From assembly GCF_017573505.1 (NCBI RefSeq), contig NZ_JAGEOJ010000025.1, positions 1 through 64,000 of the forward strand: DNA of 64,000 nt. Reading direction: 5' to 3'. The notes beneath the pieces were generated by a model that was not told the origin of the DNA, did not search any database, and was given only the letters and a program-made list of their open reading frames with translations. The translations under genes and the position numbers were made by a program. This document shows, one piece after another, positions 15,709 to 24,266 of this stretch; within the stretch, counting starts at the first letter, position 1; each line of letters opens with the position of its first letter. Source of the DNA: Actinomadura barringtoniae. Lineage in GTDB: Bacteria; Actinomycetota; Actinomycetes; Streptosporangiales; Streptosporangiaceae.

Positions 15709-15765
15709 GCCGCCCCCCGCCCGGCCACCGCCGCCCGGCCCGACCCCCATTGAGCTGAGTCTGGG

Positions 15766-16200
15766 ATGCGCATCCTCATCGATGAGAACTCCCCTGTGCA
15801 GCTAGTCCAAGTACTAGAGGCACTGCTGCCGAGACACACCGTCCATCACGTGATCTCCAACAATTGGAAGAGCAAGAACGACATCCCGCTGTTGCTCGAC
15901 GCACGCACCCGCCGGTATGACCTGTTCCTGACCCGCGACGGCCGCCAACTCGAAGACCCGGACGAGACCGACGCCATCAAGAAGGCCAAGGTCCACCATG
16001 TCCGTTTTGCTCAGCGGCACAAGGGCCGCGAGGGCCTGGCGCTGGCCATGGGCGCGGTCATCGGCGCGATGCCGGGCTTGGTCGCCGAGCTCGAGGATGC
16101 CGATGGCCAGCGCCTTGTGCGCATCGCTGGTCTGAATCCGGCTGGCCGGTTCGAGGTCACCGACCCTCGAAAGGACCCGCCGAAGTACTGGCCTCGGTAG
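15766..16200 (+). CDS. DUF5615 PIN-like toxin
   Basis: 144 aa. It starts MRILIDENSPVQLVQVLEALL, the DUF5615/Mut7-C-like opening with the first acidic pair (DEN). LLLDARTRRYDLFLTRDG carries the next conserved Asp residues, as in PIN-fold RNases. It lies 57 bases downstream of the DUF433 gene on the same strand, the normal order of this predicted type II toxin-antitoxin pair. RNase activity is inferred from the fold. The C-terminal ~40 residues (LVAELEDADGQRLVRIAGLN) extend beyond the minimal family. Confidence 0.85.
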   Translation: MRILIDENSPVQLVQVLEALLPRHTVHHVISNNWKSKNDIPLLLDARTRRYDLFLTRDGRQLEDPDETDAIKKAKVHHVRFAQRHKGREGLALAMGAVIGAMPGLVAELEDADGQRLVRIAGLNPAGRFEVTDPRKDPPKYWPR

Positions 16201-16380
16201 GTGGGCCGACAGCCCGAGCCGTCAGCACGGTCCACTCTCGGTTGACAATTCGTCCGGCCATCCGCGTACACGGAGGCCGCGAGGATCGCCTCCGTCTCCT
16301 TCCTCGCTGATCACTTCTGATCAGGTGCGGACCGCTTACCGTCTACCCATTAATGATCTTCCTCCGGAAAGGCGACTGCG

Positions 16381-17337
16381 ATGAGCCCGAAGACGGCAAC
16401 CGATGAACAGTCCCGGCTGGCGGAACAGATCACCAAGCTTGCAGCGGCGCACGATCTGACCCTCGTGCCGGTCACGCCGTTCGCCGCGCAAGGTGCGGTA
16501 ACAGTCCGGATGGACATCGGTGACATGACCGCTGAGGCGTTCGTGAAACTTGCGGCAACCAGCGGGCAGAAGCTGTTCTACCTAGAGGCGACCCGTTTCG
16601 ACATCGACGACCTGGAGGAGATGCACGACCCAGACGACGCCGACCACTCAGACGATGCGGCCCAAACGGAGGCGCAGACCGAGCTCAGTCGCAAGATGCG
16701 CGCGCTTAGCAAGACCGCCAGCCGATTCCTAGGCTGGCCAATCAGTCTGGAGGCTGCGTTCCTCGCCGACGGCGTTCCACACTTCTGGTCCACCGACGAC
16801 GCCACCTGGCACCAGGAGTTGCAGGAGGCCTTGCGCGGCCTGCAACCTGACGCGCCCGGCACTGACGACCTCGAGTTGTCCGAGGCCGAAGAGGAGAGGC
16901 ACATCGAGCTGCTTGCAGCCGAACTGCTCGCCCTCCCAGCGTTCCGCGCCGCCACCAGCGAAACCGGCCGCCGCCGGGTCGCCAAAGCCCACATCGCGAC
17001 CAACATCGATCAGGAACTGCCCGAACGCGAGCTCGACCATATTCGGTGGCGGGCAATCTCCCACGCCTTGGACGCGGCCACCGTCGAGGAACAGCGTCAG
17101 TACTCCGGAGCCGAACAACGCCTCCCCGAACTCGCACGCGAAATCGCCGCCGACCCGGCTTACAGGGCCGCCCGGACCGCCGCAGCACGCAAGCACCGAG
17201 TACGCGACCACCTGATCGGCCAGGCCGACGGCTACTCCCCGCCTGGACGGCTGGTCGACCTCCTCCTCGACACCATGAGCTCACTGCCCCGCAGCAGCGA
17301 CGGAACTACCGCTCAGATGCTCCCGCTGCCGGACTAG
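16381..17337 (+). CDS. Unknown 318-aa acidic protein between toxin-antitoxin and hsdR
   Basis: ATG 16381 follows GGAAAGGCGACTGCG. The protein is soluble and acidic. Residues about 25-80 look like an alpha/beta unit (AVTVRMDIGDMTAEAFVKLA, KLFYLEATRFDIDDL). About 80-150 is an acidic helix followed by FLGWPISLEAAFLADGVPHFW. About 170-290 is long and helical with repeated E/R patterns (LELSEAEEERHIELLAAEL, YRAARTAAARKHRVRDHLI). No catalytic motif, signal peptide or membrane helix is recognised. It lies inside a defence island and could be an accessory of the type I system or a separate defence protein. I cannot assign a function. Confidence 0.7.
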   Translation: MSPKTATDEQSRLAEQITKLAAAHDLTLVPVTPFAAQGAVTVRMDIGDMTAEAFVKLAATSGQKLFYLEATRFDIDDLEEMHDPDDADHSDDAAQTEAQTELSRKMRALSKTASRFLGWPISLEAAFLADGVPHFWSTDDATWHQELQEALRGLQPDAPGTDDLELSEAEEERHIELLAAELLALPAFRAATSETGRRRVAKAHIATNIDQELPERELDHIRWRAISHALDAATVEEQRQYSGAEQRLPELAREIAADPAYRAARTAAARKHRVRDHLIGQADGYSPPGRLVDLLLDTMSSLPRSSDGTTAQMLPLPD

Positions 17338-17572
17338 TGGGAACCACTCGTTGGAGCAGCTCCCACAGCTCATCCAGGACCAGTCGTTCGATGAAGTTCG
17401 GCACGTCCCAACTAACGAGCGTCCACTAAACGAGTCGCGCTCTAGGCCGTTCAGACTTGGCGTCAACGGGAACACAGCTCGAACCGGACCTCAACCAATC
17501 ATCGTAAACTTGTGGGAAGAATCGGTTGATTTCGATATTCTGCAACGTTCTTGGAAACCTCTAGAGCGTGGG

Positions 17573-20500
17573 ATGAGGGACATGGCCGACTCGATCGAAG
17601 AGCTGGCGCAACGTTCGCGGAACTTCGGCTACCTGTTCCAGCACGAGCCTCTGCTCGTCCTGGATGGGGCAACAGCCGAGGCGTATATTTACAGCGACCC
17701 AGACTCGGCGATGGCCAAGGCTCGACGTTTTACGGAGACCTTGGCGAAGCTCCTCGTTACCCGCACGCAGACGCCGGTTCAGGGGACGACGCAGGGTGCC
17801 CGAGTTAAGGCACTCGCCGAGGCGGGCGTTCTCGTCCCCAAGATCCGCCGGGCATTTGATGATGTCCGCATCTCTGGGAATCGGGCCGTCCATTCTCATT
17901 GGGGTGACGTGCGTGCGGCTTTGTCTTGTGTCCGGGCGTGCTTCGAACTCGGCGTCTGGTTCCACCTCGCATCCTGCGACGATCCGGCACCGGAGGGATT
18001 CGTCCCGCCGCCCGACCCCGTCACCCAGCCCGCAACGTCACCAAGTGAGAACGCGGAGCTGGAGCAGCTTCACCGAGAGTTGGAGCGTCTCCGTGAACGG
18101 CTTGCCGCGGTCAAGGTGGCCCGGGATGGCCAGGTCTCCAAACTGGAGGCCGAGGCCCGCGCTCGTCGCCAGGCGGAGGAAGAACTGGCTCGGGCCCTGG
18201 CCGATCGCGAGGCGCTGCGTTCGCTCGTTGCGCAGGGTCAGCAGGAGCTTGTCGCAGCCCAGGCCAGATTTGCTTCCCAGTTGGCCAGCGCTCCTAAGGT
18301 TCGCCCCGCGCAGCGCGATGCCTTCATCGCCCGCGCTCAGCACGTGGCTGGGGAACCGCTGACTGAGGCTGAGGTTCGCGAGCGAGTAGATGAACAGCTG
18401 CGGCTGGCGGGCTGGGATGTCCAGGACGCCAACGACGTTAACCTCTTCGCTGGCCAAGGGGTGGCCGTCCGCGAGGTGCCGACCGCCAAGGGGGTCGCCG
18501 ACTATCTGCTGCACGTGGATCACAAGATTGTCGGAGTCATCGAGGCCAAGCGTGAAGGGGTGATCCTCACACCGGTGGAGGCGCAGTCCGCCCGCTACGC
18601 CGACAGATTGACGGCCTCCCAGCAGTTCGCCGCCTGGCGGATCCCGCTGCCGTTCCGATACGAGACCACTGCGGTCGAGACCCACTTCACCAACACCCTT
18701 GATCCCTCACCGCGTGCGCGCCCTGTTTTCTCCTTCCACAGGCCCGAGACACTCGCCCGCTGGATGCGCGATGCAGACGCCGAGCCCGAGATTCCCACCT
18801 TGCGGGCCAAGATTCGAGAGCTCCCAGAACTGGACCCACGGGGCTTGCGTGGAGCCCAGGCGCGCGCGGTGGCGGGCCTGGAGGAGTCGCTTGCCCGGGA
18901 CGAGCCCCGGGGGCTAATCCAGATGGCTACCGGCGCGGGCAAGACCTACATGGCGGTCACCCAGACCTATCGGTTGCTGAGGTACGCCAAGGCCCGACGG
19001 GTGCTGTTCCTGGTAGACCGCAACAATCTCGGCAAGCAGGCCTATACCGAGTTCGACAACTTCATCACCCCCGACGACGGCCGCAAGTTCACAGAGCTCT
19101 ACAACGTTGAGCGGCTGGGCGCCGCCGCCATGCAGGACTCGACCAAGGTCGTCATCTCCACCGTGCAGCGCCTGTATGCCCGACTGCGCGGCGAGCCGGT
19201 AGATCCCGAGGTCGAGGACGAGGCATACGACTCTTACGACGCCGGCGACGTCGTCGAGGTCGCCTACAGCGCCGACCTACCACCGGAGACCTTCGATCTG
19301 ATCATCGTGGACGAATGCCACCGGTCGATCTACGGCGTATGGCGGCAGGTGCTTGAGTACTTCGACGCTTTCCTGGTCGGCCTCACTGCCACCCCGGTCA
19401 AGCAGACTTTCGGCTTCTTCCACCAGAACCTGGTCAGCGAATACACCTACCGCGAATCGGTCGCAGACGCCGTCAACGTCGACTTTGACGTCTACCGCAT
19501 CCGTACCGAGCACGCCGAACAGGGCGCCACCATCGATCAGGGCATCGTGGTTCCGATCATGAGCCGCCCCACCCGCCGCAAGCGGTACGAGGAGCTCGAC
19601 GAAGACTTCACCTGGACAGGCACACAGCTGGGTCGCAAGGTCATCAGCACTGGGCAACTCCGGCTGGTCATGGAGACCTTCCGAGAACGGCTGTTCACCG
19701 AAATCTTCCCCGGCCGTGCCTACGTACCCAAGACACTGATCTTCGCCGTGGACGACAACCACGCCGAGGAGATCGTGAACATGGCCCGCACTGTCTTCGG
19801 CAAGGGCAACGATTTCTGCAAGAAGATTACCTACAAGGCCGCGGACCCCGATGCGCTGATCGCCGAGTTCCGCAACTCCCCAGACCTTCGAATCGCCGTT
19901 ACCGTCAACATGATCGCCACTGGGACCGACATCCGTCCCCTGGAGTGCGTGTTCTTCCTCAACGAGGTCAAGAGCTGGGCTTTGTTCGAGCAGATGAAGG
20001 GCCGAGGCGCACGTACCGTCGAACCGGGTGAGCTTAAGCAGGTCACACCCGACGTAGAGAGCAAAGACCGCTTCGTCATTGTCGATGCCGTTGGCGTTAC
20101 CGACTCGCCCCGAGTGGACGCGACTCCGCTGATGCAGCACAGCGAAAAGCAGATCAGCTTCGAGGCCCTACTCAAGAAAGTCGGCAACCTGACCATCAGC
20201 CCAGATGAGGCGTCGACCCTGGCTGGCCGCCTAGCCCGCCTCAACAGACAGATCACTCCAGACGAGCGCAACGAGCTGGAGGCCCTGGCCGGCCGACCGC
20301 TCGCCGAGGTGATCGCCTCGGTCTCAGGTTGCGCCGACCCCGACACGTTGCAGGAGGCCCACGACACCGGAGGCAAGGCTGCGGTCCACTCCCTGGTCGT
20401 CCAAGCGGTCCGGCCACTCGCCGAAAACGCTGAGCTCCGTCGTCGGCTCCTGGAGATCCGCCGCGCCCACGACATCTACTGGGACGAGGTCAATCGTGAC

Positions 20501-21088
20501 ACTCTGATCGACGCCGCCGCCCAGGACCCCAAGTTGCGCGCCCAGGAGGTCGTCACCTCCTGGCGGACCTACCTGGACGAACACCGGGAAGAGATCACGG
20601 CAATCGAAGCCGCCTACCGCAGCGGCCTGCCTGGCCGCGCGGCCTACGCCAAACTCAAAGAGCTAGCTGCACGTATCGCCAGGCCGCCGCACGAGTGGAC
20701 GCCTGATGAGCTGTGGCGGTCATACGAACGCCTCAACCTCGCCGCAGACAAGCGCGGCGCCCAGCACGGCCCTGTCGACCTCATCGGCCTCATCCGCTAC
20801 GAGCTCGGCCTCGACACCGAACCCAAACCGCACCGCAGTGTCGTGGAGGAGCGCTACGCTGCCTGGCTTGTGAAGCAACAGCATGCCGGAGTCGAGTTCA
20901 CCGCCGACCAGCGATGGTGGCTAGACCACATCTGCGACGTAGTCATCACCCACGCAGCCGTCGACCACACCGAACTCGACAAGCCTCCCTTCACCGACCG
21001 TGGCGGCATCGATGGCTTCCTGCACACCTTCGGGGATGCCAACGCCGCGATCCTTCTCAGCGACCTGAACCGGAACCTAATCGCATGA
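17573..21088 (+). CDS. hsdR: Type I restriction enzyme R subunit (HsdR)
   Basis: About 1171 aa; starts at 17573 or 17582 are both possible and the frame is open further upstream to 17351. N-terminal region: DUF4145-like (residues ~10-140, RSRNFGYLFQHEPLLVLDG), then a Glu/Arg-rich coiled coil to about 230. Nuclease domain: PD-(D/E)xK with VADYLL and VIEAKRE (about 307-325). Superfamily 2 helicase/translocase: Walker A GAGKT (~454), DECH (~580), VGLTATP (~602), and MKGRGAR (~807). The C-terminal helicase-associated region is complete. The product cleaves unmodified DNA after translocation in complex with HsdM and HsdS. The stop overlaps the HsdS start by ATGA. Confidence 0.95.
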   Translation: MRDMADSIEELAQRSRNFGYLFQHEPLLVLDGATAEAYIYSDPDSAMAKARRFTETLAKLLVTRTQTPVQGTTQGARVKALAEAGVLVPKIRRAFDDVRISGNRAVHSHWGDVRAALSCVRACFELGVWFHLASCDDPAPEGFVPPPDPVTQPATSPSENAELEQLHRELERLRERLAAVKVARDGQVSKLEAEARARRQAEEELARALADREALRSLVAQGQQELVAAQARFASQLASAPKVRPAQRDAFIARAQHVAGEPLTEAEVRERVDEQLRLAGWDVQDANDVNLFAGQGVAVREVPTAKGVADYLLHVDHKIVGVIEAKREGVILTPVEAQSARYADRLTASQQFAAWRIPLPFRYETTAVETHFTNTLDPSPRARPVFSFHRPETLARWMRDADAEPEIPTLRAKIRELPELDPRGLRGAQARAVAGLEESLARDEPRGLIQMATGAGKTYMAVTQTYRLLRYAKARRVLFLVDRNNLGKQAYTEFDNFITPDDGRKFTELYNVERLGAAAMQDSTKVVISTVQRLYARLRGEPVDPEVEDEAYDSYDAGDVVEVAYSADLPPETFDLIIVDECHRSIYGVWRQVLEYFDAFLVGLTATPVKQTFGFFHQNLVSEYTYRESVADAVNVDFDVYRIRTEHAEQGATIDQGIVVPIMSRPTRRKRYEELDEDFTWTGTQLGRKVISTGQLRLVMETFRERLFTEIFPGRAYVPKTLIFAVDDNHAEEIVNMARTVFGKGNDFCKKITYKAADPDALIAEFRNSPDLRIAVTVNMIATGTDIRPLECVFFLNEVKSWALFEQMKGRGARTVEPGELKQVTPDVESKDRFVIVDAVGVTDSPRVDATPLMQHSEKQISFEALLKKVGNLTISPDEASTLAGRLARLNRQITPDERNELEALAGRPLAEVIASVSGCADPDTLQEAHDTGGKAAVHSLVVQAVRPLAENAELRRRLLEIRRAHDIYWDEVNRDTLIDAAAQDPKLRAQEVVTSWRTYLDEHREEITAIEAAYRSGLPGRAAYAKLKELAARIARPPHEWTPDELWRSYERLNLAADKRGAQHGPVDLIGLIRYELGLDTEPKPHRSVVEERYAAWLVKQQHAGVEFTADQRWWLDHICDVVITHAAVDHTELDKPPFTDRGGIDGFLHTFGDANAAILLSDLNRNLIA

Positions 21089-22509
21089 CCGAACTGCCAT
21101 CTGGCTGGACAAGAGCAACTCTTGGCGATATCGCTGTTTGGGGAAGTGGTGGCACTCCCAAGACGGGTGACCCTCGTTATTACGGCGGAAGTATTCCTTG
21201 GGCTACGATCGGCGATCTCACTGATGGCGTAGTGGGCAGTACAACAAGTCTAATAACCGAGGAAGGGCTCGCCAACAGTTCTGCCCGGGTCATCCCTGCA
21301 GGAACTGTACTGATCGCCATGTATGGCGCATCGATTGGCCGACTTGGAATCAATTCCGTCCCATTGGCAACAAACCAGGCGATTGCACACGCTAGAGTCT
21401 TTACGTCCGTCATGGACCATAAATTTCTCTTTTGGTATCTACATTCTCAGAGAGAGGACCTTGTCAAGGCCGGAAAAGGCGCCGCTCAGCCAAACATAAG
21501 CCAGACAATTCTTCGTTCATGGCCGATAGTCATACCGCCAAAGAATGAACAAATCCGCATCGTTGAAACTCTCGAGGAGAGCCTCTCCCGCATTGAACGT
21601 GGCATTGGACAGATCGCTAACCTGATTGAGCGTATCGATAGATTTCGTGATGCACTCATGGCCGCATCCTGTACCGGAAAGTTTTCAGCTAGGTCAAATT
21701 CTGACCTGGGTCCCGCCGGGCCCTCGCCTGCGAATTCCGTCGATGGCGACCTCCCCAATATCCCGAATCACTGGAACTGGACTCGGTTGGGCGAGATAGC
21801 CGAAGTCGTCGGGGGTGTCACGAAGGACAGCAAGAAACAGAGCGATCCCACACTGCCCGAAGTTCCCTACCTGCGGGTCGCTAATGTCCAGCGCGGACGA
21901 CTTGACCTGACCAATGTAAGCTCCATTCGTGTTCCTTCAAAAAAGGCGAAGCAGCTAGAACTTCAAGTAGGCGACGTCCTCCTTAATGAAGGTGGAGACC
22001 GAGACAAACTTGGTCGCGGCTGGATTTGGGAGGGACAGATTTCCGGCTGCATCCACCAAAACCATGTCTTCCGTGCCCGTATATTGGATGGCATCCTCCA
22101 TCCCAAGCTATTGGCCTGGCACGCCAACGGCTTCGGTAAACGCTGGTGCGAGATCAACGGCAAACAGAGCGTCAATCTGGCTTCGATCAGTCTCTCCAAA
22201 ATAAAGATGCTGCCAGTTCCTCTGCCACCGTTTGAGGAGCAAGAACGCCTGGTCACTGAGGCAGAGCAATATCTAACGCTTCTCGACGGTACCTACCAGG
22301 CAGCTCGCACATCCCTGGCTCGCGCGTACAAGCTGCGGAAGTCTCTGCTGGCGGAGGCGTTCGCAGGGCGGCTGTCGGAGCAGGGTCCGATGGATGAACC
22401 TGCCTCGGCAATGCTGGAACGGAACCGAGCAGAACGCGCGGCACAGGGGCCGACAAGGCGGACGCGGAGCAGGGGCAAGGAAGCGCCCCAGAAAGAGACA
22501 TTGCTGTGA
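21085..22509 (+). CDS. hsdS: Type I restriction specificity subunit (HsdS)
   Basis: 474 aa, start ATG overlapping the hsdR stop (ATGA). It has two target-recognition domains in tandem: the first opens LPSGWTRATLGDIAVWGSGGTPK and ends in NEQIRIVETLEESLSRIE (about 1-185). The second opens IPNHWNWTRLGEIAEVVGGV and ends in FEEQERLVTEAEQYLTLLDG (about 215-430). Each is followed by the long conserved helix that binds HsdM. The subunit is full length, so a bipartite target is expected. The target sequence cannot be read from the protein. Codon use in both recognition domains is visibly AT-richer than in hsdR and hsdM, as expected for exchanged specificity segments. The stop overlaps hsdM by GTGA. 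Confidence 0.95.
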   Translation: MTELPSGWTRATLGDIAVWGSGGTPKTGDPRYYGGSIPWATIGDLTDGVVGSTTSLITEEGLANSSARVIPAGTVLIAMYGASIGRLGINSVPLATNQAIAHARVFTSVMDHKFLFWYLHSQREDLVKAGKGAAQPNISQTILRSWPIVIPPKNEQIRIVETLEESLSRIERGIGQIANLIERIDRFRDALMAASCTGKFSARSNSDLGPAGPSPANSVDGDLPNIPNHWNWTRLGEIAEVVGGVTKDSKKQSDPTLPEVPYLRVANVQRGRLDLTNVSSIRVPSKKAKQLELQVGDVLLNEGGDRDKLGRGWIWEGQISGCIHQNHVFRARILDGILHPKLLAWHANGFGKRWCEINGKQSVNLASISLSKIKMLPVPLPPFEEQERLVTEAEQYLTLLDGTYQAARTSLARAYKLRKSLLAEAFAGRLSEQGPMDEPASAMLERNRAERAAQGPTRRTRSRGKEAPQKETLL

Positions 22510-24011
22510 GCACTGCGCAGACGCGACGGCTGGTCGCAAGATTGTGGAACTACTGTGATGTGCTGCGGGACGATGGGGTTTCCACGATCGACTACGTCGA
22601 ACAGCTGACGTTTCTGCTGTTCTTGAAGATGGGCCATGAACGCGCCAACCGCAAGAGTTTCCCAGACCTGGCGCTCAAGCCGGTGGGAGATGCCTGGCAG
22701 TGGCTCCTGGATTCCGATGGCCAAGAGCTCGAGGATACCTACAACCACATCCTGCGGGAATTTGGGCAACGTAAGGACACGCTCGGAGTCATTTTCCGGA
22801 AGGCTCAGAACCGAATCCAGGACCCCTCCAAGCTAAAAAAGCTGATCGTCGATCTAATCGATAAGGAGCAGTGGTCCAGCCAGGGTGTCGATGTGAAGGG
22901 CGACGCCTACGAGGAGCTGCTGGCCAAGGGAGCCGAGGACATCAAGTCCGGGGCCGGGCAGTACTTCACCCCCCGCGAGCTGATCGCCGCCATGGTTAGC
23001 TGCATCCAGCCCGGTCCGGACGATTTGATCTGCGACCCGGCCTGCGGTACCGGTGGCTTTCTTCTGGCGGTTCACGACTACATCCAGCACCACCACGGCA
23101 ACAATCTGACTCCCGAGCAGCGCGATCGGCTTGCTGGTGGGGGTATTAGTGGAGTCGAACTGGTTGATGGTACGGCTAGATTGGCGGCTATGAATATGCT
23201 GCTACACGGCATTGGCAAACCCAACGGCCGTTCACTGATCGAAGTCAGAGACGCTCTGGCTGAGCCAGCCCATACGTATCCCAGCGTAATCTTGGCCAAT
23301 CCGCCGTTTGGCCGCAAGTCATCCATTACTGTCGTGGGTGAGGATGGGCGTGCCGGCCGGGAAGACATCGAGTACACCCGGCAGGACTTCTGGGCCACGA
23401 CTAAGAACAAGCAGCTCAACTTCGTCCAGCACATCGCTTCGATGCTCGGCATCCCGGGGCGCGCAGGTATAGTCCTGCCCGATAACGTGCTGTTCGAGGG
23501 AGGTGCCGGTGAAGTAATCCGGCGACGGCTCCTCAGGCAGTTCGACGTTCATACCCTGCTGCGGCTTCCAAAGGGCATCTTCTATGCGGGGGGCGTCCAG
23601 GCTAACGTGCTCTTCTTTGATAAGAAGCCAGCCCGGCCTGACGTTCCTTGGACCTCCAAGATGTGGGTGTACGACTTCCGCACCGGCCAGCATTTCACCC
23701 TCAAACAAAACCGACTCAGCCGTGAGCATCTAGACGACTTCGTCAAGTGCTATCGACCTGGCGAGCCTCGCGAGCACCGCGTCGAGACCGAACGGTTCAA
23801 GCCGTTCACCTATGACGAGCTCATAGTGCGAGACAAGGTCAACTTCGACATTACCTGGCTGAAGGACCCCAGCCTGGAGGATTCCGACAAGCTTCTCCCG
23901 CCCGAGGTTATTGCCCGCGAGATCGTCGAGGATCTGACCACCGCTCTCGCCGAGTTCACCGCAATCGCGGAAGCTCTGGAACAGGGCAGGGACCGGCCGT
24001 CGACAGCGTGA
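22506..24011 (+). CDS. hsdM: Type I restriction DNA methyltransferase subunit (HsdM)
   Basis: 501 aa with a GTG start overlapping the hsdS stop. N-terminal helical domain about 10-120 (ARLWNYCDVLRDDGVSTIDY). The N6-adenine methyltransferase core has motif I DPACGTGGF (near residue 177) and motif IV NPPF (near residue 263). It includes GAGQYFTPRELIAAM, typical of HsdM. It methylates adenine in the HsdS target and protects host DNA. All motifs are intact and the length is standard. It is the last gene of the defence cluster; after a short gap comes the tRNA-Glu gene. Confidence 0.95.
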   Translation: MSTAQTRRLVARLWNYCDVLRDDGVSTIDYVEQLTFLLFLKMGHERANRKSFPDLALKPVGDAWQWLLDSDGQELEDTYNHILREFGQRKDTLGVIFRKAQNRIQDPSKLKKLIVDLIDKEQWSSQGVDVKGDAYEELLAKGAEDIKSGAGQYFTPRELIAAMVSCIQPGPDDLICDPACGTGGFLLAVHDYIQHHHGNNLTPEQRDRLAGGGISGVELVDGTARLAAMNMLLHGIGKPNGRSLIEVRDALAEPAHTYPSVILANPPFGRKSSITVVGEDGRAGREDIEYTRQDFWATTKNKQLNFVQHIASMLGIPGRAGIVLPDNVLFEGGAGEVIRRRLLRQFDVHTLLRLPKGIFYAGGVQANVLFFDKKPARPDVPWTSKMWVYDFRTGQHFTLKQNRLSREHLDDFVKCYRPGEPREHRVETERFKPFTYDELIVRDKVNFDITWLKDPSLEDSDKLLPPEVIAREIVEDLTTALAEFTAIAEALEQGRDRPSTA

Positions 24012-24142
24012 TCGCCTAGCGGTGCAGCTACCCCGACGAGGTCCCCTGTCACGTCCGGCGGCGGACTCCGCGCAACGTGGACGTGCGGGTAATGGTGATG
24101 GCACCGTCCGGGGGGCAGCGATCATCGCCGCTCCCATGCTTC

Positions 24143-24218
24143 TGGTACCCCCTACCGGATTCGAACCGGCGCTACCGCCTTGAAAGGGCGGCGTCCTAGG
24201 CCGCTAGACGAAGGGGGC
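24143..24218 (-). tRNA. tRNA-Glu (anticodon UUC)
   Basis: A cloverleaf can be drawn on the minus strand: acceptor GCCCCCT with AGGGGGT, an anticodon arm CCGCC-CTTTCAA-GGCGG with anticodon TTC (genomic 24182-24184), a T arm CCGG-TTCGAAT-CCGG, and an encoded CCA end. It has the D-arm sequence TAGCGGCCTAGGA usual for this isoacceptor. Its 3' end faces the accessory region to the left, making it a candidate integration site. Confidence 0.95.
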
Positions 24219-24266
24219 CTTGACCATGCCAAGCATAGGGGACAACCAGGGTGGACGCATAAGCGG

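Larger units (their letters stand above)
1..24142. mobile_element. Putative genomic island ending at the 3' end of tRNA-Glu
   Basis: The region left of the tRNA-Glu gene holds plasmid/ICE-like regulators, a RiPP-like locus, a toxin-antitoxin pair and a type I restriction system. The region right of it holds ordinary housekeeping genes. The tRNA 3' end faces the accessory side, which is the usual geometry for integration into a tRNA gene. I saw no integrase, excisionase, relaxase or transfer gene, and no second copy of the tRNA 3' end within the window, so the left border must lie outside it. The island call is inference from gene content and position. Confidence 0.4.

Noticed and set aside
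24012..24142. Attachment-site repeat or integrase next to tRNA-Glu
   Set aside because: The stretch carries no gene, and I found no second copy of the tRNA 3' end within the window; the far border is not in view.
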